Below are positions 8,359-17,042 of a stretch of DNA of 64,000 nucleotides, piece after piece. Positions within the stretch are counted from its first letter, which is position 1. Each line of letters starts with the position of its first letter. The DNA comes from Pseudomonas putida (GTDB lineage: Bacteria > Pseudomonadota > Gammaproteobacteria > Pseudomonadales > Pseudomonadaceae). The notes under the pieces were generated by a model. It had not been told where the DNA came from, made no database searches, and saw only the letters and a list, made by a program, of their open reading frames with translations. Location: contig NZ_JANHLD010000003.1 in the NCBI RefSeq assembly GCF_028682455.1, positions 1,261,176 to 1,325,175 on the forward strand, in the 5' to 3' direction. The translations under genes were made by a program, and so were the position numbers.

Positions 8359-9306
8359 TCAGTCGGCAAACAACATCTCCCGACTTTCCCCCATCAACAG
8401 CCGCTGATTCTGCTCGGTCACGTTGCGGATGTAATCCCACAACAAGGTGATCCGCTTGAGCTTGCGCAGGTCTTCGCGGCAGTACATCCAGAACTGCCGG
8501 GTAATCTCCACTTCCTCCGGCAGTATCGCCACCAGGCGCGGGTCCTGCGCCGCCAGAAAGCACGGCAGTATCGCCAGCCCACGTCCCTGCTGGGCGGCCA
8601 CGTACTGGGCGATCACGCTGGTGCTGCGCAGGTTGGCGCTGGCTGTCGGGATCACGTTGGCCAGGTACAACAGCTCGGAGCTGAAGGCCAGGTCGTCGAC
8701 ATAACTGATGAACTGATGGCGGGCCAGGTCGCTGCTGCGGGTGATGGGCTCGTGGCTGTCCAGGTATTCCTGGGTGGCGTACAGGCGCAGGCGGTAGTCG
8801 CACAGCTTGCAGCATACATACGGCCCGTGCTCCGGGCGCTCCAGGGCGATGACGATGTCGGCCTCGCGCTTGGACAGGCTGATGAAGTGCGGCAGGGGCA
8901 GGATGTCGACCGAGATGGCCGGGTAGGCGTCGACGAAATGACTGAGCTGCGGGGTGACGAAAAAGCTGCCAAAGCCTTCGGTGCAGCCCATGCGCACATG
9001 CCCGGACAACGCCACGCCCGACCCCGAAACCTGCTCGCACGCCATGTGCAGGGTGCTTTCGATGGACTCGGCATAGCTGAGCAGGCGCTGACCCTCGGCG
9101 GTCAGGACAAAGCCGTTGGTCCGCGATTTTTCGAACAGCAACGTGCCCAGCGACACTTCCAGTGAACTGATTCGTCGGGACACCGTTGTGTAGTCCACAC
9201 CCAGGCGCTTGGCGGCGGCACTGGCCTTGCGGGTACGGGCCACTTCGAGGAAAAACTTGAGGTCGTCCCAGTTCAGCGACCCCAGCGAGGTGATGTTTTT
9301 TTGCAT
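8359..9306 (-). CDS. LysR-family regulator divergent from mmsAB
   Basis: 315-residue LysR-type regulator. The N-terminal helix-turn-helix covers WDDLKFFLEVARTRKASAAA then KRLGVDYTTVSRRISSLE, and an effector-binding domain follows. The start at 9306 (MQKNITSLG) gives the family length; an upstream in-frame extension into mmsA would be too long. It is divergent from mmsA with 136 bp between starts, so it probably controls methylmalonate-semialdehyde metabolism and itself. Its last ~45 codons are the right copy of the duplicated 3' end: the final 18 codons diverge from the displaced copy at 5596, as if supplied by the incoming cassette. Confidence 0.9.
   Translation of the reverse strand: MQKNITSLGSLNWDDLKFFLEVARTRKASAAAKRLGVDYTTVSRRISSLEVSLGTLLFEKSRTNGFVLTAEGQRLLSYAESIESTLHMACEQVSGSGVALSGHVRMGCTEGFGSFFVTPQLSHFVDAYPAISVDILPLPHFISLSKREADIVIALERPEHGPYVCCKLCDYRLRLYATQEYLDSHEPITRSSDLARHQFISYVDDLAFSSELLYLANVIPTASANLRSTSVIAQYVAAQQGRGLAILPCFLAAQDPRLVAILPEEVEITRQFWMYCREDLRKLKRITLLWDYIRNVTEQNQRLLMGESREMLFAD
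8412..8495. repeat. 84-bp direct repeat, right copy (inside the intact LysR gene)
   Basis: Right-hand copy of the 5649-5732 block with two mismatches. It lies within the C-terminal coding part of the LysR gene, so the gene stays open across the junction. Confidence 0.88.
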
Positions 9307-9442
9307 GTTGGTCCGGTTTTTATGTGCGTTCTTATTGGATCTTTGCACATCTATACTCCAAAACAAGCCCCAGACCCAAGCGTCCGTCGTGGCAAACCCG
9401 GCGGCGTCTTCTCTTCCTAACAACAATTTCAGGAGAGCCCAC

Positions 9443-10969
9443 ATGAACGCATCCCTCACTCCCGGCCAGACCAAGGTCGAGCAGGTCAAGCTGTTGATCG
9501 ACGGCCAGTGGGTCGAATCGAAGAGCAGCGAATGGCGCGACGTGGTCAACCCGGCCACCCAGCAAGTGCTGGCCCGCGTACCGTTCGCCACTGTCGAAGA
9601 AGTCGATGCTGCCATTGCCGCCGGCCAGCGTGCGTTCAAGACCTGGCGCGACACTCCGATCGGCGCCCGCATGCGCATCATGCTCAAGCTGCAGGCGCTG
9701 ATCCGCGAACACTCCAAACGCATCGCCGTGGTGCTCAGCGCCGAACAGGGCAAGACCATTGCCGACGCCGAAGGCGATATTTTCCGTGGCCTGGAAGTGG
9801 TCGAGCACGCCTGCAGCATCGGTAGCCTGCAAATGGGCGAATTTGCCGAGAACGTGGCAGGCGGCGTCGATACCTACACCCTGCGCCAGCCGATCGGCGT
9901 ATGCGCCGGAATCACCCCGTTCAACTTCCCGGCGATGATTCCGCTGTGGATGTTCCCGATGGCCATCGTCTGCGGCAATACCTTCGTGCTCAAGCCGTCG
10001 GAACAGGACCCGCTGTCGACCATGATGCTGGTCGAGCTGGCGCTGGAAGCCGGTGTACCGGCCGGCGTGCTCAACGTGGTGCATGGTGGCAAGCAGGTAG
10101 TCGATGCCCTGTGCACCCACACCGACATCAAGGCCATCTCGTTCGTCGGCTCCACCGAAGTCGGCACCCACGTCTACAACCTGGCCGGCCAGCACGGCAA
10201 GCGCGTGCAGTCGATGATGGGCGCGAAGAACCACGCGGTGGTGCTGCCAGATGCCAACCGTACCCAGACCCTCAACGCTCTGGTCGGTGCAGGCTTTGGC
10301 GCTGCCGGCCAGCGCTGCATGGCAACCTCGGTGGCCGTGCTGGTGGGCAAGGCCCGCGAGTGGCTGCCGGAGCTCAAGGAGCTGGCTTCCAAGCTCAAGG
10401 TCAATGCCGGCAGCGAGCCAGGCACCGACGTCGGCCCGCTGATTTCCAAGCGTGCCAAGGAGCGTGTCCTGGGCCTGATCGAAAGCGGTATCAAGGAAGG
10501 CGCCACCCTTGAGCTCGATGGCCGCGATGTGAGCGTGCCAGGTTACGAGCAAGGCAACTTCGTGGGGCCGACCCTGTTCTCCGGGGTGACCACCGACATG
10601 CAGATCTACACCCAGGAAATCTTCGGCCCGGTGCTGGTGGTGCTGGAAGTCGACACCCTCGACGAAGCCATCGCCCTGGTCAACCGCAACCCCTTTGGCA
10701 ACGGCACCGGTCTGTTCACCCAAAGCGGCGCGGCAGCGCGCAAGTTCCAGAACGAGATCGACGTCGGCCAGGTCGGTATCAACATCCCGATCCCGGTGCC
10801 GGTCCCTTACTTCAGCTTCACAGGTTCGCGCGGCTCCAAGCTCGGCGACCTGGGCCCATACGGCAAGCAGGTGGTGCAGTTCTACACTCAGACCAAGACC
10901 GTCACCAGTCGCTGGTTCGATGACGACAGCGTCAATGACGGAGTGAACACCACCATCAGCCTGCGCTAA
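9443..10969 (+). CDS. mmsA: methylmalonate-semialdehyde dehydrogenase (CoA-acylating)
   Basis: 508-residue aldehyde dehydrogenase of the MMSDH type, which converts (methyl)malonate semialdehyde to propionyl-CoA or acetyl-CoA with NAD and CoA in valine and beta-alanine breakdown. Visible features are PFNFPAMIPLWM, the cofactor segment FVGSTEVGTHVY, the catalytic Cys292 in GAAGQRCMATS and the QEIFGPVLVV motif. I chose the ATG at 9443, preceded by CAGGAGAG and giving the family N-terminus MNASLTPGQTKVEQVKLLID; longer in-frame readings run into the divergent regulator. mmsB follows after 10 bp, forming the mmsAB operon. Confidence 0.95.
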   Translation: MNASLTPGQTKVEQVKLLIDGQWVESKSSEWRDVVNPATQQVLARVPFATVEEVDAAIAAGQRAFKTWRDTPIGARMRIMLKLQALIREHSKRIAVVLSAEQGKTIADAEGDIFRGLEVVEHACSIGSLQMGEFAENVAGGVDTYTLRQPIGVCAGITPFNFPAMIPLWMFPMAIVCGNTFVLKPSEQDPLSTMMLVELALEAGVPAGVLNVVHGGKQVVDALCTHTDIKAISFVGSTEVGTHVYNLAGQHGKRVQSMMGAKNHAVVLPDANRTQTLNALVGAGFGAAGQRCMATSVAVLVGKAREWLPELKELASKLKVNAGSEPGTDVGPLISKRAKERVLGLIESGIKEGATLELDGRDVSVPGYEQGNFVGPTLFSGVTTDMQIYTQEIFGPVLVVLEVDTLDEAIALVNRNPFGNGTGLFTQSGAAARKFQNEIDVGQVGINIPIPVPVPYFSFTGSRGSKLGDLGPYGKQVVQFYTQTKTVTSRWFDDDSVNDGVNTTISLR

Positions 10970-10979
10970 GGAGCTCAAC

Positions 10980-11867
10980 ATGCGTATTGCATTCATCGGC
11001 CTGGGCAACATGGGTGCGCCCATGGCGCGCAACCTGATCAAGGCCGGGCATCAGCTGAACCTGTTCGACCTGAATAAGACTGTGCTGGCCGAGCTTGCCG
11101 AACTGGGCGGGCAGATCAGCAGCTCGCCGCGCGATGCCGCGCAACAGAGCGACCTGGTCATCACCATGCTGCCGGCCGCCGCCCATGTACGCGGCGTGTA
11201 CCTGAACGAAGACGGCGTGCTGGCCGGTGTGAAAGCCGGGACCCCAGTGGTCGATTGCAGCACCATCGACCCGCAGACCGCCCGTGACGTGGCGGCAGCG
11301 GCAGCCAAACAGGGCGTCGACCTGGCTGACGCACCGGTATCCGGCGGCACCGGTGGCGCGGCGGCCGGTACCCTGACCTTCATGGTCGGTGCCAGTGACG
11401 AACTGTTCGCCACCCTGCAGCCGGTGCTGGCGCAGATGGGCCGCAACATCGTTCATTGCGGTGCGGTGGGCACGGGGCAGATCGCCAAGATCTGCAACAA
11501 CCTGCTGCTCGGCATCTCGATGGTCGGCGTCTCCGAAGCCATGGCCCTGGGCAATGCCCTGGGTATCGACACCAAGGTGCTGGCCGGAATCATCAACAGC
11601 TCAACCGGGCGTTGCTGGAGTTCGGACACCTACAACCCGTGGCCGGGCATTATCGAGACGGCCCCGGCGTCGCGCGGCTACACCGGCGGTTTCGGTGCCG
11701 AACTGATGCTCAAGGACCTCGGGCTGGCCACCGAAGCTGCACGCCAGGCGCACCAGCCAGTGATCATGGGCGCTGTGGCCCAGCAGCTGTATCAGGCGAT
11801 GAGCCTGCGAGGTGACGGCGGCAAGGACTTCTCGGCGATTGTCGAGGGGTATCGCAAGCCGGAGTAA
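10980..11867 (+). CDS. mmsB: 3-hydroxyisobutyrate dehydrogenase
   Basis: 295-residue beta-hydroxyacid dehydrogenase that oxidises 3-hydroxyisobutyrate to methylmalonate semialdehyde with NAD, the step just before MmsA in valine catabolism. The N-terminal Rossmann motif FIGLGNMGAPMA (residues 5-16), the substrate loop DAPVSGGTGGAAAG and the catalytic Lys within GQIAKICNNLLLG are all present. It is preceded by AAGGAG at good spacing from its ATG. A REP palindrome lies just after the stop. Assignment is firm from both sequence and its position after mmsA. Confidence 0.95.
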   Translation: MRIAFIGLGNMGAPMARNLIKAGHQLNLFDLNKTVLAELAELGGQISSSPRDAAQQSDLVITMLPAAAHVRGVYLNEDGVLAGVKAGTPVVDCSTIDPQTARDVAAAAAKQGVDLADAPVSGGTGGAAAGTLTFMVGASDELFATLQPVLAQMGRNIVHCGAVGTGQIAKICNNLLLGISMVGVSEAMALGNALGIDTKVLAGIINSSTGRCWSSDTYNPWPGIIETAPASRGYTGGFGAELMLKDLGLATEAARQAHQPVIMGAVAQQLYQAMSLRGDGGKDFSAIVEGYRKPE

Positions 11868-11873
11868 AAACGC

Positions 11874-11921
11874 ATCGCGGGGCAAGCCGCTCCTACCGGC
11901 AGGAGTGGCTTGCCCCGCGAT
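11874..11921. repeat. REP palindrome after mmsB
   Basis: ATCGCGGGGCAAGCC and GGCTTGCCCCGCGAT arms around CGCTCCTACCGGCAGGAGT make the extragenic palindrome typical of P. putida-group genomes, here between convergent genes. Confidence 0.85.
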
Positions 11922-11929
11922 CAACGTTC

Positions 11930-12274
11930 TCAAGCAAACACAAAATACTTGCGCACCGTCTCCACCACCTCCCAGGTGCCCTTCATCCCCGGTTCGATCA
12001 CGAACACATCCCCCGCCTTCAGATGCACCGGCTGTTCGCCTTCAGGGGTGATCACGCAATAGCCGTCGAGAAAATGGCAGTACTCCCATTTTTCATAGTT
12101 GACCTCGAACTTGCCCGGCGTGCAGATCCAGGTGCCCATGATCTTGCTGCCGTCTTCGGACAGGTAGGCGTTTAGATTCACGGTGTGCGGGTCGCCGCCG
12201 ATGCGTTTCCACTTGGTCGCGTTCAGCACGGGGGTAGGGCAAGTGTCGCGCAGCACGGTGATGAAATCAGACAT
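11930..12274 (-). CDS. cupin-domain protein
   Basis: 114-residue single-domain cupin (DUF861 type). The motif set EKWEYCHFLDGYCVITPEG and AGDVFVIEPGMKGTWEV is characteristic, with the Glu/Tyr/His pattern reduced compared with metal-dependent cupins. The substrate is unknown. Relatives occur as small cytosolic enzymes or sensors near amino-acid and polyamine catabolism genes. It lies 19 bp downstream of the AadA-like gene on the same strand, so co-transcription is likely, without implying a common role. Confidence 0.85.
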   Translation of the reverse strand: MSDFITVLRDTCPTPVLNATKWKRIGGDPHTVNLNAYLSEDGSKIMGTWICTPGKFEVNYEKWEYCHFLDGYCVITPEGEQPVHLKAGDVFVIEPGMKGTWEVVETVRKYFVFA

Positions 12275-12293
12275 GTGAACTCCATGGATCGGC

Positions 12294-13136
12294 TCAAAGG
12301 TCAGTCACCATAGGCCCGATCGACGGGGGCGAGTTGTCTGGACTCGACATCGAACGCTCGATCCGCGCCTTGCAGTAGTGCACGAACGCCGTCACCTGAT
12401 CGAGGTTGTCGGCAAGGTTGTCTGTGGCCTTGCCAAGGTAGGCGTCCCGGGCTTGGCCCAGCACGGCCCGCTGCACTGGCGGCAGTCGCTCCAGCACCCA
12501 GGCTGCGGCAATGTCCTTGGGCGCGATGGTGCCCGTCTCCACGCTGAACCAGATACGTGCCAACGCCAGCACCACGGTCAGCTCGTCCCCTTGCCAATCG
12601 GCTGGCGTATTCCATTGCGCCAGGGTATCGGCGAAGGCCGTGGCCAGGTCGGCCTTGGGCACCGGTTCGAACCAGGCTGTAGCCGGTACGCCCAGCAAGC
12701 AGAAGCTGTGCTGGCGGGCCTTGCTCAGCAGGATCGCCAGGTCGGGGTCGAACTGGGCGAGCTCGATTTTGCCGGCCCGCACATCGTCGCGCAGCCATTC
12801 GCCAAATTGCAGTTCGCGCCGTGGCGGGTAGCGCCAGGGCTGCACATCGGTCTTGACCACCACGGTCACTTCCAGGGCCCGCAGCGGCTCGCCGGGTGGC
12901 GCCGAAACACTGAGCAATTCGCTCATCAGCGCCATCCGAACGGGCTCGGCCAGAGGCGCGTCGACGGTCACCAGCAGGTCCAGGTCGCTGGCCGGCTTGA
13001 GCCCGCCATCCACGGCCGAGCCGTACAGGTGAACGGCCTGCAGGGTGTGGGCCAGGTGACGTTCAAGTACCACGCAGGCTTTGGTCAGTTGCTCTGCCAC
13101 TGCACTGGAAAAGGTGGGCGGGAGGGTGAAATCCAT
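12294..13136 (-). CDS. AadA-like aminoglycoside nucleotidyltransferase family protein
   Basis: 280-residue protein with the nucleotidyltransferase motif LYGSAVDGGLKPASDLDLLV at about residues 38-57, in which GS...D-x-D supplies the nucleotide and metal site, and a C-terminal DUF4111-like helical domain (LARIWFSVETGTIAPKDIAA, WVLERLPP). This is the architecture of ANT(3'')(9) enzymes that adenylylate streptomycin and spectinomycin. It shows no integron attC site or mobile context, and base composition is like the host, so it looks like a native chromosomal member rather than an acquired cassette. Whether it modifies drugs is not shown by sequence. Confidence 0.85.
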   Translation of the reverse strand: MDFTLPPTFSSAVAEQLTKACVVLERHLAHTLQAVHLYGSAVDGGLKPASDLDLLVTVDAPLAEPVRMALMSELLSVSAPPGEPLRALEVTVVVKTDVQPWRYPPRRELQFGEWLRDDVRAGKIELAQFDPDLAILLSKARQHSFCLLGVPATAWFEPVPKADLATAFADTLAQWNTPADWQGDELTVVLALARIWFSVETGTIAPKDIAAAWVLERLPPVQRAVLGQARDAYLGKATDNLADNLDQVTAFVHYCKARIERSMSSPDNSPPSIGPMVTDL

Positions 13137-13146
13137 TGTCGATCTC

Positions 13147-14028
13147 CTACGGACGCAGGTGGTTCACCAACGCCAGGCTATGTCCCGGCAGGCTGGTGAA
13201 GTCGCGGGCGCACAGCATCAGTTGGCGCTGGGCCCAGGGTTCCTTGAGTGTCACGTTGTGCAATGCCAGCACGCCCTGCCAACGGTGCACCGCGGCCAGT
13301 GGTACCACGCCCAGCCCGGCGCCATGAGCGACCATGCGGATCATGCCGTCAAAGCCCTCGGCTCGCACCCGGACCTGCAAGCGCCGGCCCAGGTGCAGCG
13401 CCTGTTCCTCCAGGTGCAGGGTCAGCGCACTGTCGCTCGACAAGCCAACGAAACCATAGCCCAGGACGTCGGCAAAGCGCAGGGAGTCCTGCGCGGCCAA
13501 GGGGTGGTCTGGTGGCATGATCAGCACCAGCGGGTCGTCGCGAAAGGGCAGGGTCTGCAGGTGCTCGCTGGTGACGGCGGTGGAGATGATGCCGATGTCC
13601 GCCGCGCCCTGGGTGATGGCCTGGACGATGCGCAGGCTGGGCAGCTCCTGGATATCGAGGGCAATGGCCGGATAGTCGGCGAGAAAACCCGCGAGCAATT
13701 CGGGCAGGTACTCACTCAGGGCAGCGGTGTTGCACAACAGCCGCACCTGGCCTTGCAGGCCCTGGGCGTACTGGGCCAGGTCGAACTGCAGACGCTCGAC
13801 CTGCTGGCCGATCATGCGGGCATGTTGCAGCAAGGCCTGGCCGGCCGGCGTTGCCTGCACGCCGCGGCGGTTGCGTTCGAGCAAGGGCGTGCCGAGCGAC
13901 GCTTCCATCGAGCGGATTCGCGCACTGGCGGCTGGCAGTGACAGGTGGCTGCGCTGCGCGCCAGCGGTGATGTTGCCGCACTCCAGGGTGTGCTGGAACA
14001 GTCGCAGGTCGATCAGATCAAAATGCAT
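13147..14028 (-). CDS. LysR-family regulator
   Basis: 293-residue LysR-type regulator with the N-terminal HTH (FDLIDLRLFQHTLECGNITA, GAQRSHLSLPAASARIRSME) and a substrate-binding domain with LSEYLPELLAGFLADYP. The ATG at 14028 (MHFDLIDL) gives the canonical start; an in-frame start seven codons upstream is less likely. It is divergent from the TSUP exporter at 14106 with 77 bp between them, the usual arrangement of a LysR gene and its target. The inducer is unknown. Confidence 0.88.
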   Translation of the reverse strand: MHFDLIDLRLFQHTLECGNITAGAQRSHLSLPAASARIRSMEASLGTPLLERNRRGVQATPAGQALLQHARMIGQQVERLQFDLAQYAQGLQGQVRLLCNTAALSEYLPELLAGFLADYPAIALDIQELPSLRIVQAITQGAADIGIISTAVTSEHLQTLPFRDDPLVLIMPPDHPLAAQDSLRFADVLGYGFVGLSSDSALTLHLEEQALHLGRRLQVRVRAEGFDGMIRMVAHGAGLGVVPLAAVHRWQGVLALHNVTLKEPWAQRQLMLCARDFTSLPGHSLALVNHLRP

Positions 14029-14105
14029 GAGCCTCTGCCTGGGCAATAGTCTGGCTCAGTATATGGCAGATTTTCAGGTGCCCGCAGCGCAGGCAGCATG
14101 GGGGC

Positions 14106-14870
14106 ATGACGACCTTACTTGGCTTCTATCAGGATATCGGGCCGGCGCTGTCGCTGCTGGTGGTGCTGACCTTTTTGCTGGCCGGTGCGGTGAAAGGCGT
14201 AATAGGCCTGGGCCTGCCGACCATTGCCATGGGCCTGCTCGGGCTGGCTATGCCTCCAGCGCAGGCTGCGGCGCTGCTGATCGTGCCCTCCACCCTGACC
14301 AACTTCTGGCAACTGGCAGACGGCGGGCACCTGCTCGCCCTACTGCGGCGCTTGTGGCCGATGCTGCTGATGATTTTTGCAGGCACCTTGCTTGGCAGTG
14401 TATGGCTTGGGATCGACAGCGGTCCTTGGGCAGCCCATGCCTTGGGCGGGGCGCTGCTGGTGTATGCCCTGTATGGCCTGTGCGGGCCTGGCCTGCGCCT
14501 GGCGGCCGGGCGGGAGGCGTGGCTGGGGCCGGTGTGCGGGTTGATCACCGGGGTGGTGACGGCGGCCACCGGTGTGTTCGTGATTCCGGCGGTGCCCTAT
14601 TTGCAGAGCCTGGGTCTGAGCCGTGACGAGATGGTCCAGGCCCTGGGCCTGTCGTTCACGGTCTCGACGCTGGCCCTGGCCATCGGCCTGGCCGGGCAGA
14701 ATGCACTCGGCGCCGAGACGCTGGGGGCATCGCTGCTGGTGCTGGCGCCAGCCCTGCTGGGCATGCTCGGCGGCCAGTGGCTACGTCAGCGCATCAGTGC
14801 CGCACTGTTCAAGCGCTGCTTCTTCACTGGCCTGGCCGTGCTCGGCGCGCACCTGTTGCTCAACGGCTAG
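14106..14870 (+). CDS. TSUP (TauE/SafE) family sulfite/organic-acid exporter
   Basis: 254-residue polytopic membrane protein with about eight helices. The repeated family pattern is clear: AVKGVIGLGLPTIAMGLL early and CGLITGVVTAATGVFVIP in the second half. TSUP proteins move sulfite, sulfoacetate or other small anions. The divergent LysR regulator probably controls it. It ends by overlapping the 3' end of the antibiotic-biosynthesis-monooxygenase gene on the other strand by 11 bp. The substrate cannot be read from sequence. Confidence 0.85.
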   Translation: MTTLLGFYQDIGPALSLLVVLTFLLAGAVKGVIGLGLPTIAMGLLGLAMPPAQAAALLIVPSTLTNFWQLADGGHLLALLRRLWPMLLMIFAGTLLGSVWLGIDSGPWAAHALGGALLVYALYGLCGPGLRLAAGREAWLGPVCGLITGVVTAATGVFVIPAVPYLQSLGLSRDEMVQALGLSFTVSTLALAIGLAGQNALGAETLGASLLVLAPALLGMLGGQWLRQRISAALFKRCFFTGLAVLGAHLLLNG

Positions 14871-15174
14871 CCGAGGACGGGCTGAGCATCTCGACCAACT
14901 GAATGTCGAAATCACGCTCCAGATAGTCCATGCGCTGTTCGAAGAACTGCTGCATGTGGGGCAGTGCCGAGTGCACGTCCAGTGCTGCCTTGCTGGCCCA
15001 GATTTCGTAGAACACGAACAGGCTCGGGTCTTCCTTGTCGCGCAGCATGTGGTACTCGATGCAACCGGGCTCGGCACGGCTTGGCTCGACATAGGCGCGA
15101 AACAGCGCTTCGAACGCTTCGGCTTTTTCCGGACGGGTCTTGGCTTTGAGAATGAAGCCGTAGGGTTCGTTCAT
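14860..15174 (-). CDS. YgiN-like quinol monooxygenase (ABM domain)
   Basis: 104-residue dimeric alpha+beta-barrel protein of the antibiotic biosynthesis monooxygenase family, with FILKAKTRPEKAEAFEAL at the N-terminus and EPGCIEYHMLRDKEDPSLFV in the core. In E. coli the relative YgiN acts on menadiol and is encoded next to mdaB. Here mdaB lies divergently 196 bp away, repeating that pairing. It probably takes part in quinone/quinol redox detoxification in the cytosol. Confidence 0.82.
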   Translation of the reverse strand: MNEPYGFILKAKTRPEKAEAFEALFRAYVEPSRAEPGCIEYHMLRDKEDPSLFVFYEIWASKAALDVHSALPHMQQFFEQRMDYLERDFDIQLVEMLSPSSASR

Positions 15175-15370
15175 GAGATTGACCTCTGGTGTGGGAGGCC
15201 TGATTTTATTTCAATAATAAGCATTCGATTCGTGCTTTTCAGTCAAAAGCCTTTTGTCTGCGCGGTGGTTTTTCCCGCGCTCGCCGCCCTCTAATCTGCC
15301 GCCATCCAAATTCACCCGATCCCAGGCCGCCAAGACGCAGCAGCGGATCGAACGACAGATGAGGCAAGTG

Positions 15371-15961
15371 ATGAAAAAGGTCCTGTTGCTCAATGGCGGT
15401 AAAAAATTCGCCCACTCCGATGGTCGTCTGAACGAGACTCTGCACGAGGCCGCCCTGGCATTGCTCGACCGTGCAGGCTTCGACGTCAAGACCACCTACA
15501 TCGACGGCGGCTACGACAATACCGAAGAGGTGGAAAAATTCCTCTGGGCCGACGTGATCATCTATCAGATGCCCGGCTGGTGGATGGGCGCTCCCTGGAC
15601 CGTCAAGCAGTACCTGGACGAAGTCTTCACCGCCGGCCACGGCAGCCTGTACGCCAGCGATGGCCGCACCCGTTCCGATGCCTCGCAAAAGTACGGCAGC
15701 GGCGGCCTGATCCACGGCAAGCAGTACATGCTGTCGCTGACCTGGAACGCGCCGCAGCAGGCGTTCGACGACCCCAGCGATTTCTTCGAAGGCAAGGGCG
15801 TGGATGCGGTGTACTTCCCCTTTCACAAGGCCAACCAGTTCCTCGGCATGACCGGCCTGCCAACCTACCTGGCGGTGGATGTGATGAAGCGCCCGAACGT
15901 TGAGGCTGCCGTGGCCGCCTACGAGCAGCACCTGGCCCGGGTTTTCAAGATCCCGGCCTGA
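15371..15961 (+). CDS. mdaB: MdaB, NADPH:quinone oxidoreductase (flavodoxin-like)
   Basis: 196-residue flavoprotein of the MdaB/NQO family, reducing quinones by two electrons with NADPH to avoid semiquinone radicals. Features are KKVLLLNGGKKFAHSDG at the FAD phosphate site, YQMPGWWMGAPWTVKQYLDE, and a conserved middle segment GSGGLIHGKQYMLSLTWNAP. I set the start at the ATG at 15371, preceded by GAGGCAAG, because it gives the MKKVLLLNGGK N-terminus of the family; a longer in-frame reading has no family match. A LysR gene follows 67 bp later on the same strand. Confidence 0.92.
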   Translation: MKKVLLLNGGKKFAHSDGRLNETLHEAALALLDRAGFDVKTTYIDGGYDNTEEVEKFLWADVIIYQMPGWWMGAPWTVKQYLDEVFTAGHGSLYASDGRTRSDASQKYGSGGLIHGKQYMLSLTWNAPQQAFDDPSDFFEGKGVDAVYFPFHKANQFLGMTGLPTYLAVDVMKRPNVEAAVAAYEQHLARVFKIPA

Positions 15962-16028
15962 TGAGGCCTTGCGTTGGCCGCGCCAAGCGGCTATCTATCA
16001 CGGCTGTCGCTCACCCCAAGGTACAGCC

Positions 16029-16925
16029 GTGAAAGCCAGGTCCGATGAATTGCAGGTGTTCGTCTCGGTCATCGAGTGCGGCTCGATTTCCGCTGCCGCC
16101 GAGCAGGGTGGGCAGACGCCTTCGGCGATCAGCCGCAGCCTGTCGCGCCTGGAAGCCAAACTGGGCACCACGCTGATCAACCGCACCACCCGGCGCATGG
16201 ACCTGACCGAGGAGGGGCGGTTTTTCTTCGAGCGGGCCAAGTCGATCCTGCAGCAGATGGATGACCTCGAGGAGCACCTGTCGGTCCACCACCAGACACC
16301 CTCGGGGCGCTTGCGCATCAATGCCGCCTTGCCCTTCATGCTGCACGCCATCGTGCCCTGGGTCGGCGAGTTCCGCGCGCTGTACCCGCAGATCCAGCTG
16401 GAGCTCAATACCAGCGACCTGATCATCGACCTGATCGAGCAAAGCACCGACGTTGCCATTCGCATCGGCGAACTGGCCGACTCCAGCCTGCATGCCCGCT
16501 CGCTCGGTTGCAGCCCGTTGAACGTGCTGGCCAGCCCCGCCTACCTGGCGCGCCATGGCACGCCCGGGCGAGTTGAAGACCTGCAGGCGCATTCACTGCT
16601 TGGGTTCACCCAGACCGAAACCCTAAACCACTGGCCATTGCGCCATGTCGAGGGTGACCGCTTGCTGATCCGCCCGAGCCTGTCGGCGTCCAGTGGCGAA
16701 ACCCTGCGCGAACTGGCCCTGGCCGGCGAGGGCATCGTTTGCCTGTCGCACTTCATGACCCACGAAGACATCCGTGCCGGCCGCCTGCAGGTGGTGCTCG
16801 GCGAACACAACAGCGGCTATCGCCAGCCGATCAACGCGGTGTACTACCGTAACTCGCAGCTGGCGCTGCGCATCCAGTGCTTTCTCGATTTCATCCAGCA
16901 CAAGCTGGCGGCCTACGCCTGCTGA
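16029..16925 (+). CDS. LysR-family regulator next to mdaB
   Basis: 298-residue LysR-type regulator. HTH: DELQVFVSVIECGSISAAAE then QGGQTPSAISRSLSRLEAKL; effector domain of the CrgA/PA-type subgroup with RLRINAALPFMLHAIVPW. The start is a GTG at 16029 giving VKARSDELQVF. It lies downstream of mdaB in the same direction and, in this subgroup, commonly regulates its neighbouring quinone reductase gene, which is a reasonable inference here. Confidence 0.88.
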   Translation: MKARSDELQVFVSVIECGSISAAAEQGGQTPSAISRSLSRLEAKLGTTLINRTTRRMDLTEEGRFFFERAKSILQQMDDLEEHLSVHHQTPSGRLRINAALPFMLHAIVPWVGEFRALYPQIQLELNTSDLIIDLIEQSTDVAIRIGELADSSLHARSLGCSPLNVLASPAYLARHGTPGRVEDLQAHSLLGFTQTETLNHWPLRHVEGDRLLIRPSLSASSGETLRELALAGEGIVCLSHFMTHEDIRAGRLQVVLGEHNSGYRQPINAVYYRNSQLALRIQCFLDFIQHKLAAYAC

Positions 16926-17042
16926 GCAGTCCGGCGGCGACAAAACCTGCCTGTCTGCGGCGCATGCGCTTGCGGTGTTTGATTAGTTTTCGGACATAAG
17001 CCTTAATGGCTGTTCAACGAAAACAACACCAAGGAAGCTCTC

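Noticed and set aside
12294..13136. Acquired aadA integron cassette
   Set aside because: No attC-like site, integrase or composition shift; the gene looks chromosomal.
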